From contig QIGP01000217.1 of assembly GCA_003228965.1 (NCBI GenBank), forward strand, positions 1 to 9,751: a DNA stretch of 9,751 bases, read 5' to 3'. Source of the DNA: Gammaproteobacteria bacterium (lineage in GTDB: Bacteria; Pseudomonadota; Gammaproteobacteria; Steroidobacterales; SZUA-146). Every line of letters begins with the position of its first letter. Position 1 is the stretch's first letter. Below are positions 1 to 6,449 of this stretch, piece after piece. The position numbers and the translations under genes are program-made. The notes under the pieces are model-generated. The model did no database searches and was not told where the DNA came from. It saw only the letters and a list, made by a program, of their open reading frames with translations.

Positions 1-5
1 GTAGC

Positions 6-107
6 GAGGCGAGCCGGAAATCGGTCCAGTTTTTCGATCTTTTGAGGCGAATAGTCGAACTATTTAACGAGGAAGATCGGGAAACTGGGCCTATTTCCGG
101 CCGCCGC
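6..107 (+). repeat. Long rod-like inverted repeat (possible structured RNA or extragenic palindrome)
   Basis: Two 29-nt arms (13-41 and 73-101) pair around one axis centred at position 57. The only non-pair in these arms is C22/U92; 25/89, 33/81 and 34/80 are G-U wobbles when read as plus-strand RNA. The same axis continues inward to AATAGT(50-55)/ACTATT(59-64) with a CGA loop, through a purine-rich internal loop (44-48/66-70). With a bulged A12 it continues outward to GGCG(8-11)/CGCC(102-105). One frame is also open from the window edge to a TAG at 135-137, so a coding tail of an upstream gene cannot be excluded, although strong on-axis symmetry is unusual for coding DNA. It lacks a trailing T-tract, so it is not a typical intrinsic terminator. 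Family unknown to me. Confidence 0.6.
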
Positions 108-182
108 AGTAGATGCCTCCTAAGTCCGACAGACTAGCGCTCGTGGTCGTAATTCAGGCTGACCTGCGTACACTAGGGCCTC

Positions 183-2258
183 ATGAGTCTACGTCGACAA
201 CTACTTCTTGTAAGCCTGCTTACACTGTTTCTACCGTGGGCGGGATGTGAATACATCACCGAACTTGAAAGCGCACTTCGCGAAGGCCAGCAAAGCAGTC
301 TTCAAGACAGCACGAATGCCATTGCCAGTATTTTGCAGGAGCGCCAGCAATTACTCTACCGCTACCGCAGTTCGTTGGGCGCAGATGCCGACCCCGTCAG
401 CGACGTGTATGCCTACCCCATCACGACGCCTATCGTCATTGACGGTTTCGACGACGACTGGACGCTCGACGACGAGCAGTACCGAAGACTGCAAGGCGGC
501 GAGACCACCGACGGTACGCTGTCCGTAACGTTTGCGCTGGCGTCCAATCGACAAAATCTCTACCTGTTTTTAAGCGTGTCCGACGACCACGTCATTTACC
601 GTGACGAAGCGAACGGCCCCGTTCACGATACCGTGCGTCTGGTGTTTTGGGATTCGTTCGAAAAATATACCGACCTTGTTATTGAAACCAATGCGCCAGG
701 CGAAGTCAGGGCCACCTGGTTAAATCGCCAACCGATGGGCACGCTCGACCCCAGTCAGGTTGTTGGTAACTGGCAACCAACGTCCGCAGGTTACAACGTC
801 GAGATTCAAATCCCTCAGTCTCTGGTTGGACCGAGATTCGGCTTTGCGGTCATCGACGGCGATGCAACGCCACTCGATCCGCTGCCGTTCTTAGGAACCG
901 TGGACCCGTACGATCTTAACCCGCTACCGGCGCTGCTGAATCAACCGCTGCCTGAACTTACGGCCAACGTCACCGACCTGAGTCAGGGCGACCGCAGGCT
1001 ACGCGTGGTCGATCGCCACGGCTGGATTTTGGCCGAAGGCGGCAAGCTTCCAGATACACGCGAAGATCAAACGCCGACACCCAATTTGCTCGACCGCGTG
1101 TACCGCAAACTGCTCGACCCGGGTTTGCAGCCTTACCCAAACAAAAGCGCGATATCCGGCCAGATTTTGGGTCCGGATGTTCGTCAGGCACTAAAAGGCA
1201 AAGGCGCGAGTATTTGGTATCAGCCACCGTATGATGCCGACGCCGTTATTTCCGCGGCGGCACCGCTCTACGACGGCGAGCAGGTAGTGGGCGCCGTGAC
1301 GCTTGAGCAAACCAGCGCCGCAACGCTACTGCTGACCAACAACGCGCTCAAGCGCATATTAAGTGTGACCTTTATATCAACCGCTTTTGTAGTCACGGGG
1401 CTACTCGGCTTTGCCACGCTGTTGAGTCTGCGTATTCGCAGGCTCAGAAACGCTACCGAACACGCGATGGCCGACGACGGCAAGCTGTCCACCCACCTTC
1501 CGGGCATTAGTGCCGACGACGAACTCGGCGACTTGTCACGCAGCTTCCAAACCCTGCTGGTACAACTGAAAGACTACACCCAGTACCTGCGATCACTGGC
1601 AAGCAAGCTGTCCCACGAACTGCGCACACCATTAGCTGTAGTGCAGTCATCGCTCGACAATCTGCAGTCGCAGGAACTCACCGAACAGTCCAATGTGTAC
1701 GCGCAACGTGCTGCCGCAGGTGTAGCGAGACTGCGTCATATTGTGAGCGCAATGAGCGCGGCGAGTCGGGTTGAACAAAGCATCGAAACCGCAGAGTTCG
1801 ACCATTTCAATCTGGCGGGCTTTGTTAAGGACATGGCACAGGGTTATCAAGACACGTACAACTCGCACGTCGTTGACGCCACCGTACCGATTGATCCGTG
1901 CCGCTTTTACGGCGTCGCCGATATGCTCGCCCAAATGATGGATAAGCTGGTTGAAAACGCGGTCGACTTTACGCCACCAGGCGGCTCAATCTCGTTCAAT
2001 CTTGAACGATCACCACGTAACTTTACGCTAAGAATCTCAAACGAAGGACCGCTGCTACCGGCACACATGCAGGAGCGTCTGTTTGACTCTCTGATTTCTG
2101 TGAGGGACGGCGGAAGTGATGACGCCCACCTGGGTTTTGGTTTGTTTATTGCACGCCTGGTGACAACCCTGCATCGCGGGAGCATTAGCGCTAGCAACTT
2201 AAGCAACGATGAAGGCGTTGAGTTTAAAATTGTATTGCCGATTCGCGAAGAAAAGTAA
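183..2258 (+). CDS. Sensor histidine kinase with large extracytoplasmic CBM9-like domain (dedicated-sortase-system type)
   Basis: A 691-residue inner-membrane sensor kinase, expected to autophosphorylate a histidine and pass the phosphate to a response regulator. Visible parts: a signal-anchor/TM1 (about 6-22); an extracytoplasmic region (about 23-388) that contains an IDGFDDDW motif at 86-93, resembling CBM9-like/DOMON sugar-binding modules; TM2 (about 392-416); a HAMP-like linker; the H-box KLSHELRTP with His478; the N-box LVENAVDFTP with Asn592; and G-boxes ISNEGP (618-623) and HLGFGLFIARLV (649-660). The N-terminus (LPW then ELESALREGQ) and overall architecture resemble kinases of the 'proteobacterial dedicated sortase system', recalled from the family and not searched. 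The start has AGGG at 175-178, four bases before ATG. No response regulator or sortase is visible; one could lie to the left of the window. The stop lies 17 bp from the convergent lipoprotein gene. Kinase identity is firm; the subfamily is moderately sure. Confidence 0.92.
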   Translation: MSLRRQLLLVSLLTLFLPWAGCEYITELESALREGQQSSLQDSTNAIASILQERQQLLYRYRSSLGADADPVSDVYAYPITTPIVIDGFDDDWTLDDEQYRRLQGGETTDGTLSVTFALASNRQNLYLFLSVSDDHVIYRDEANGPVHDTVRLVFWDSFEKYTDLVIETNAPGEVRATWLNRQPMGTLDPSQVVGNWQPTSAGYNVEIQIPQSLVGPRFGFAVIDGDATPLDPLPFLGTVDPYDLNPLPALLNQPLPELTANVTDLSQGDRRLRVVDRHGWILAEGGKLPDTREDQTPTPNLLDRVYRKLLDPGLQPYPNKSAISGQILGPDVRQALKGKGASIWYQPPYDADAVISAAAPLYDGEQVVGAVTLEQTSAATLLLTNNALKRILSVTFISTAFVVTGLLGFATLLSLRIRRLRNATEHAMADDGKLSTHLPGISADDELGDLSRSFQTLLVQLKDYTQYLRSLASKLSHELRTPLAVVQSSLDNLQSQELTEQSNVYAQRAAAGVARLRHIVSAMSAASRVEQSIETAEFDHFNLAGFVKDMAQGYQDTYNSHVVDATVPIDPCRFYGVADMLAQMMDKLVENAVDFTPPGGSISFNLERSPRNFTLRISNEGPLLPAHMQERLFDSLISVRDGGSDDAHLGFGLFIARLVTTLHRGSISASNLSNDEGVEFKIVLPIREEK

Positions 2259-2275
2259 TCTTGATCTTTGTCGAA

Positions 2276-2632
2276 TTAGCTCTTGGGAACATACACAATA
2301 GGCGCTACCGAATCGGTTGGCACTGTAGTGAAAACAGCTATACCGTCTTTGTACACGGTTAGGCTAACCAGTCCTTTGCCAAGCACACGCTGAATGCGTA
2401 CGTAAAGCAGGCTGTCGCACCCGAAAGACGCCGACAACGTGCCTGAGCCTGACACATCGCTAATGTGTTCCTGGCCGTTTTGTTCGCACGCGTAACTACC
2501 CGCGAACTCAACAGGCTCTGGTGTTGCAGAACCGCTCACAACAATCTGGTAGTCGTGGGAAACAGGCTCATCTGACCCGCAAGCGACAAGCTGAAGCATC
2601 GCCAGCAGCAATAAGTAACGTGTTAGCGGCAT
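2276..2632 (-). CDS. Small lipoprotein of unknown function
   Basis: A 118-residue protein I do not recognise. It begins with a short charged/hydrophobic signal peptide ending in the lipobox LVAC (15-18), so Cys18 should be lipidated. The residue after Cys18 is Gly, not the Asp that retains lipoproteins in the inner membrane, so the outer membrane is likely. The mature part is about 100 residues, rich in Ser, Val and Thr, predicted by eye to be mostly beta strand, with two further cysteines (49 and 72) that could form a disulfide. It starts only 5 bp after the stop of the LEA14-type lipoprotein gene and has no clear Shine-Dalgarno of its own, which points to translational coupling in a two-gene operon. 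Function unknown; a periplasm-facing partner of its neighbour is inference. Confidence 0.8.
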   Translation of the reverse strand: MPLTRYLLLLAMLQLVACGSDEPVSHDYQIVVSGSATPEPVEFAGSYACEQNGQEHISDVSGSGTLSASFGCDSLLYVRIQRVLGKGLVSLTVYKDGIAVFTTVPTDSVAPIVYVPKS

Positions 2633-2637
2633 ATGAG

Positions 2638-3129
2638 TTAGCGCGCGTCCAGTCCGCGAAGATTAACCTGGCCCGTGCGCGAGAACGGCAAGGACTTGAT
2701 AAACGGCAGGTTCACTTTAACGTTGCCACTCAAATTGTAGTCGAGGTTTTCTTCACCATTTTTCATAAGGCTGTATAGATGACGTGCCGAATTTAGCAGG
2801 TTTGTTGAAACATCGATTTCAACGACGTCTTCTCCGGTAGCCGGAAGCGTGAACGAGTTGGCGCTAACGCCGCGAGCGAATTCGGTGCCAGCGAGACTAA
2901 CCACATAGTCGAGGCCGCTAACAGGAATAGCCACGCTGTTGGGATTTTGCACGCGGAGGCTCAATCGGTAGCGCTGCTCCAGCAAACCGGCACTAACGAG
3001 CGTGACATTGGCCAGGCTGACTTTAGGAGGATCGACAATTTGATTCAGCGCGTTAAGGCTGCTGCAGGCGCCAAGACTGAGCACCAGAAATGCCACGAGA
3101 GCGGAGCGATTTAAAATAGAACGGTCCAT
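2638..3129 (-). CDS. LEA14-like / WHy-domain lipoprotein
   Basis: A 163-residue lipoprotein of the LEA type 2 (water stress and hypersensitive response, WHy) family. These small immunoglobulin-like beta sandwiches are linked to desiccation or envelope stress, with no defined biochemical activity in bacteria. The signal peptide ends in LSLGAC with Cys22 lipidated; Ser follows it, so outer-membrane sorting is likely. The mature part shows the family pattern: a PPKVSLANVTLVSAG strand, then LSLRVQNPNSVAIPVSGLDY (alternating strand, Asn-Pro-Asn turn), then a second strand pair ending near VEIDVSTNLL. An upstream TTG at 3141 would add four residues, but those codons overlap the GGAGG ribosome-binding site, so ATG at 3129 is chosen. 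It is first in a pair with the 2632-2276 lipoprotein and lies 97 bp downstream of the MATE gene in the same direction. Confidence 0.88.
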   Translation of the reverse strand: MDRSILNRSALVAFLVLSLGACSSLNALNQIVDPPKVSLANVTLVSAGLLEQRYRLSLRVQNPNSVAIPVSGLDYVVSLAGTEFARGVSANSFTLPATGEDVVEIDVSTNLLNSARHLYSLMKNGEENLDYNLSGNVKVNLPFIKSLPFSRTGQVNLRGLDAR

Positions 3130-3134
3130 GAGAA

Positions 3135-3139
3135 CCTCC
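3135..3139 (-). promoter_or_regulatory. Ribosome-binding site of the LEA14-like gene
   Basis: On the minus strand GGAGG lies five bases before ATG at 3129. It overlaps the codons that a TTG start at 3141 would use, and so decides for the downstream ATG. Confidence 0.85.
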
Positions 3140-3172
3140 AAAGGCAGGTCAGGTTAATTGAAATTAGGCCCG

Positions 3173-3178
3173 AGTATA
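3173..3178 (-). promoter_or_regulatory. Candidate -10 element upstream of the lipoprotein pair
   Basis: Minus-strand TATACT is a near-consensus sigma70 -10 hexamer about 45 bp upstream of the LEA14-like start. No good -35 lies 16-18 bp upstream, so this is a weak call. If it is used, the lipoprotein pair has its own transcript separate from the MATE gene. Confidence 0.3.
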
Positions 3179-3225
3179 CGCGGACAAGACGTAAAGCTCG
3201 CGAAACTTATTGTAAGTAGAGTGTG

Positions 3226-4599
3226 TTAGCCCGCAACGGACAGCTTTGAACGCTCTACCGCAACTCGGCCAACGTGGTGGAAACGCCAACAGGTCAAGGC
3301 AGCTGCCAAGGTGAGCCCTACGGCAAGGCCACCCCAAACACCCTCGCCGCGATAGTCAAGCTGGATACCTGCAATGTAGGCGACCGGAAAGCCGACGACC
3401 CAAAAGGAAAACACATTAATGTAAAACGGTACGGTGGTGTCTTTAAATCCTCTAACAGCACCGGCGGCGCCCACTTGAATACCGTCGGCAATCTGAAAAA
3501 TCATGGCTAGCATGAGTAGCTGAGCGGCGACCGCTCGAACAGCGGGGTCGTCAACGTACAATGTTGTGATGGGACCGCGGAAAATCAGCAGCACAATGGC
3601 CGACAAAGTCATGAACGCGGTACATAAAATGATGCCAACCCAACCCGCGTAGCGTGCTTGCGCAACCTTGCCGGACCCTACCGTTTGTCCGACCCGGATC
3701 ATGAGCGCCGAATGTAACGCGAGCGGCACCATAAACATGGTGGACGCGTAGTTCATGGCGACAGAATGTGCGGCAGCCTCGTTGGTACTTAGCGTACCCA
3801 TGATCAGACCTGCTGCACTAAACAGTCCGACTTCGGCCGTCACGCTGCCGCCAATGGGCAGGCCGATGCGTAAAAACTCTTTAATACGACCCCAATGTGG
3901 CCAATCAAAATGCTTGAATAACTCAAGAGGCGCATAAACACGTTTGCGCCGGTACGTGTAAAACACCATGACGAGCAGACTCACCCACATGGAAAACGCG
4001 GTTGCGTAGCCACAGCCAACCACACCAAGCTTGGGTGCACCAAAATTACCAAACATCAAAATGTAGTTGCCGGTAGCATTAGTAACAAGACCAATAAAAG
4101 CGACCAACATGATCGGCTTGGTGTGGCCTATGCCTTCGCTGATAAAACGAAGCGCAAGAAAACCGAATATGCCAAATGTGCCGAACGCGAGTGCTTTTAA
4201 GTAACCGTCGGCGATGGGAATAAGCTCTTCCTCAATGCCAATCAGCTGCATTATGGGAATGCCTGCGTGGCGCATGAACAGGAAAACAATGATGGCTAGT
4301 AACAGCGCCATCCACAAACTTTGCCGACCGGCTTCGCCAATTTCTTTAGGTTTGTTGGCACCGTGAAGCTGGGCCGTGATGGGGTTCATCGCCATCATGA
4401 CGCCCATGCCTGCCAAAAACAAAAACGCCCACAGCGTGTTACCTACACCAACACCTGCCAGATCTTTGGTACCGAGCTTGCCTGCCATGACGAAGTCAAT
4501 GAAGGTTGTAAGGCCTATGACCACGTTATTTATAATTAGCGGCCAGCCAAGCACAAACAGCGCTTTGCTTTCGCCGATAAAACGTAAACGTCGCGTCAT
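3226..4599 (-). CDS. MATE family (NorM-type) multidrug/cation antiporter
   Basis: An inner-membrane efflux transporter of the MATE family, NorM branch, which exports drugs or cationic metabolites against Na+ or H+. With the ATG at 4599 it is 457 residues, the usual NorM length. Visible family signatures: the first-helix motif TFIDFVMAGKLG, whose Asp (residue 35 from this start) matches the conserved NorM cation-site Asp; VGQTVGSGKVAQAR between the two bundles; and QIADGIQVGAAGAVRGFKDTTVP followed by a Trp/Gly/Pro helix near the C-terminus. About twelve hydrophobic segments are seen. A GTG start at 4644 would add 15 polar residues (RPHHTKNCGF...) that look unlike NorM N-termini; neither start has a strong ribosome-binding site. 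The nested inverted-repeat element begins only 49 bp upstream of 4599, so the promoter must lie within or beside it. Substrate unknown. Confidence 0.93.
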   Translation of the reverse strand: MTRRLRFIGESKALFVLGWPLIINNVVIGLTTFIDFVMAGKLGTKDLAGVGVGNTLWAFLFLAGMGVMMAMNPITAQLHGANKPKEIGEAGRQSLWMALLLAIIVFLFMRHAGIPIMQLIGIEEELIPIADGYLKALAFGTFGIFGFLALRFISEGIGHTKPIMLVAFIGLVTNATGNYILMFGNFGAPKLGVVGCGYATAFSMWVSLLVMVFYTYRRKRVYAPLELFKHFDWPHWGRIKEFLRIGLPIGGSVTAEVGLFSAAGLIMGTLSTNEAAAHSVAMNYASTMFMVPLALHSALMIRVGQTVGSGKVAQARYAGWVGIILCTAFMTLSAIVLLIFRGPITTLYVDDPAVRAVAAQLLMLAMIFQIADGIQVGAAGAVRGFKDTTVPFYINVFSFWVVGFPVAYIAGIQLDYRGEGVWGGLAVGLTLAAALTCWRFHHVGRVAVERSKLSVAG

Positions 4600-4647
4600 T
4601 TGAGTCACTGTGAAGCCGCAGTTCTTGGTATGATGGGGTCGCACACT

Positions 4648-4909
4648 CTGGTGTAGTGTATCGAATAGATCGCCTGTTCAGCGAGACGAGAAACCGTCAG
4701 CCGCGTCTCGCAGGTAAGGGTCGATCCCTTGCCAAGAGGCGCAACGCCGCGGATGGCGGTTTGCCGTCTCGCCCAAAGGGAGGTTCACCAATGTCCCAAT
4801 CCGGCGTTGCAACCCTTGTCAATGGAACAACCATTCACAGCACGACGCGCCTTGTCTTGGGACATTGGTGAACCTCTGAACAGGCGATCTATTCGGTACA
4901 CTACACTAG
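4648..4909 (+). repeat. 262-bp nested inverted-repeat element (MITE-like or structured RNA, Y-shaped fold)
   Basis: Three helices can be drawn by hand. P1 joins 4648-4680 to 4877-4909 (31 of 33 exact; the other two, 4650/4907 and 4661/4896, are G-U in plus-strand RNA). P2 is an imperfect arm in 4681-4772 on one axis: 4681-4688/4765-4772, then 4691-4699/4754-4762, then 4701-4705/4748-4750 onward, capped by the hairpin 4713-4720/4726-4733 with a five-base loop. P3 is a perfect 20-bp helix, 4780-4799/4857-4876, continuing on its axis to an apical hairpin 4821-4825/4831-4835. P1 abuts P2 and P3 without unpaired bases; 4773-4779 links P2 to P3. The right arm (4857-4909) is continuous, while the left arm is split by P2. 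It fills the gap between the divergent MATE and thiolase genes. It could be a MITE with long terminal inverted repeats, a cis-regulatory leader or an independent RNA. No clear target-site duplication is seen, and it matches no riboswitch class I know. Confidence 0.75.
4791..4871 (+). CDS. Possible 26-residue micro-ORF inside the inverted-repeat element
   Basis: GGGAGG at 4778-4783 sits seven bases before ATG 4791, a near-ideal initiation region. The frame runs 26 codons (begins MSQSGVATLV, ends LVLGHW) to TGA 4869-4871. The start region GAGG..ATG lies in the left strand of helix P3 and is base-paired with 4857-4876, which encodes the end of the same ORF, so folding would hide the initiation site. 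There is no signal peptide or recognisable domain. The ORF could be a leader peptide or simply chance within a repeat; no homologue is known to me. Confidence 0.3.
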   Translation: MSQSGVATLVNGTTIHSTTRLVLGHW

Positions 4910-4961
4910 CACGCCTGTAACTCGAAAATGCACACAATCGCTGAAACTGCGGAGCCCGAAT

Positions 4962-6242
4962 ATGAAACTAAATTTACGCAAGGTCGCCATCCTTGGCGGC
5001 AGCCGAATTCCTTTTTGTCGTTCACACACCAAATACAAGACTGCTACTAATCAGGACATGTTAACCGCCTCGTTAGCGGGCCTTGTGAACCGCTTCGATC
5101 TCAAAGGCGAAACCCTGGGCGACGTAGCAAGCGGCTCCGTGCTCAAACATTCCAAAGACTGGAACCTGGCTCGCGAATCTGTAATGGGCTGTGGCCTTGC
5201 CGCCAACACGCCAGCTTTCGACCTGCAAAGAGCGTGCGGGACATCACTTGAAGCGGCCATTTTAATTGGCAGCAAAATAGCACTCGGCCAAATCGACTCT
5301 GGCATCGCCGCAGGCACCGACACAGTAAGCGATGCTCCCATTGTCTATCCGAAAGAATACCGCGCTGTGTTAATGAACGTGTTTAGAGCAAGAAGCATGG
5401 CCGACCGTATTAAAGCGGCACTCGGTTTTCGTCCGTCACACCTCAAACCCGAAACGCCCGGAGTCAACGAGCCGCGTACCGGCTTGTCGATGGGCGAAAG
5501 CACCGAGCGCATGGCACGCGAATGGGATATTTCACGAGAAGACCAGGACGCCCTCGCTTTAGCTAGCCACACCAAAGCCGCCGCCGCGTACGACTCAGGA
5601 TTTTTCTCTGACCTGGTCGTGCCGTTTCGTGGTGTTTCCACTGACAACAATTTGCGTCGCGACTCTTCTAAGGAGTCGTTGGCCAAATTACGGCCAGCGT
5701 TCGATCGTAAAAGCGGGCACGGTTCACTCACCGCAGGAAACAGTACACCGCTCACCGACGGTTCCGCAGCCGTACTGATGGCCTCGGAAGAATGGGCCCA
5801 AGAGCGAGGCCATTCGGTACAAGCCTATTTGACCCACGGCAAAGTGGCGGCGGTAGACTTTGTTGAATCGGAAGGCCTGCTTATGGCTCCGGCCTACGCC
5901 GTGTCGCAAATGCTGGAAGAAGCCAAGCTCACGCTGCAAGATTTCGATTTCTACGAAATCCACGAAGCGTTTGCGGCCCAGGTGCTGTGTACGCTTCGAG
6001 CCTGGGAATCGATCAGTTTCTGTCGTGACCGTCTCGGCCGCGACGAGGCCATGGGCAGCATAGACACCAGCAAACTTAACGTTAATGGTAGCAGCCTCGC
6101 CATAGGTCACCCATTTGCCGCCACCGGCGCACGAATTTTGGCCAATACGGCCAAACTGTTGGAACAAAAAGGCTCCGGACGTGCTCTTATTTCTATATGT
6201 ACGGCCGGTGGTATGGGCGTAACGGCCATAATCGAAAGGTAA
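4962..6242 (+). CDS. Acetyl-CoA C-acyltransferase (thiolase, FadI/HADHB-like)
   Basis: A 426-residue cytosolic thiolase that should cleave 3-ketoacyl-CoA with CoA to acetyl-CoA plus a shortened acyl-CoA, or run the reverse condensation. All catalytic elements are present: nucleophile Cys92 in QRACGTSLEA, His334 in HEAFAAQ, His383 in NGSSLAIGHPFAATGAR and acid/base Cys413 in SICTAGGMG. The long loop between about 120 and 180 (SDAPIV, then ARSMADRI, FRPSHLKPETPGVNEP, MGESTERMA) matches the trifunctional-protein beta subunit/FadI branch rather than FadA or AtoB. GGAG at 4951-4954, seven bases before ATG, supports the start. No adjacent FadJ-like hydratase/dehydrogenase is present, so it is a stand-alone thiolase here. 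The repeat element ends 52 bp upstream and could lie in its leader. Chain-length preference cannot be read from sequence. Confidence 0.93.
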   Translation: MKLNLRKVAILGGSRIPFCRSHTKYKTATNQDMLTASLAGLVNRFDLKGETLGDVASGSVLKHSKDWNLARESVMGCGLAANTPAFDLQRACGTSLEAAILIGSKIALGQIDSGIAAGTDTVSDAPIVYPKEYRAVLMNVFRARSMADRIKAALGFRPSHLKPETPGVNEPRTGLSMGESTERMAREWDISREDQDALALASHTKAAAAYDSGFFSDLVVPFRGVSTDNNLRRDSSKESLAKLRPAFDRKSGHGSLTAGNSTPLTDGSAAVLMASEEWAQERGHSVQAYLTHGKVAAVDFVESEGLLMAPAYAVSQMLEEAKLTLQDFDFYEIHEAFAAQVLCTLRAWESISFCRDRLGRDEAMGSIDTSKLNVNGSSLAIGHPFAATGARILANTAKLLEQKGSGRALISICTAGGMGVTAIIER

Positions 6243-6275
6243 ATCCTGAAACACGCTGGCCACCGATATGGAATA

Positions 6276-6368
6276 TGGGGTCAAGTCTACCCATTATTCA
6301 TTTTTAATTATTAATACGGAAAGACACGGTAAATTGGTAAAAATGAATAATGGGTAGACTTGACCCCA
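6276..6368. repeat. 31-bp perfect inverted repeat (REP/PATE-like palindrome)
   Basis: The arms 6276-6306 and 6338-6368 are perfect reverse complements (left arm begins TGGGGTCAAGTCTACCC) around a 31-bp AT-rich loop. GGGGTCA-type hairpins are familiar beside Y1/REP-associated transposases in gammaproteobacteria (from memory, not searched), and no transposase is present here. It may be a non-autonomous remnant. It lies 33 bp after the thiolase stop and may also act as an mRNA 3' stem, but no T-tract follows it. Confidence 0.75.
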
Positions 6369-6400
6369 AGGCTGATGGGTAGACTTGACCCCAAGGCTGA
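6351..6400 (+). repeat. Exact 25-bp tandem duplication overlapping the palindrome
   Basis: The unit beginning TGGGTAGACTTGACCCC and ending AAGGCTGA occurs at 6351-6375 and again immediately at 6376-6400 without a change. A further partial piece, CCCCAAGGC, follows at 6401-6409. The first copy includes the outer end of the right arm of the 31-bp inverted repeat, so the duplication arose at that arm's end. Confidence 0.9.
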
Positions 6401-6449
6401 CCCCAAGGCCCACGGTTAGAGGAAACAGACTCATTAACTTGATGGGTTT

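Noticed and set aside
4600..4644. GTG start for the MATE gene at 4644
   Set aside because: It would add 15 polar residues absent from typical NorM N-termini; the ATG at 4599 gives the usual length and places the first helix normally.
4648..4909. Integron attC site, c-di-GMP (GEMM), glycine, guanidine or 6S RNA
   Set aside because: No attC core sites (RYYYAAC/GTTRRRY) in the right places, the conserved riboswitch core motifs I know are missing, and the three-way layout does not match the single central bulge of 6S RNA.
4656..4920. Two open frames of 63-71 codons across the nested inverted repeat
   Set aside because: They start within P1/P2 palindromic DNA with no ribosome site; the sequence is explained by base pairing. 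Only the short frame from ATG 4791 has initiation signals.
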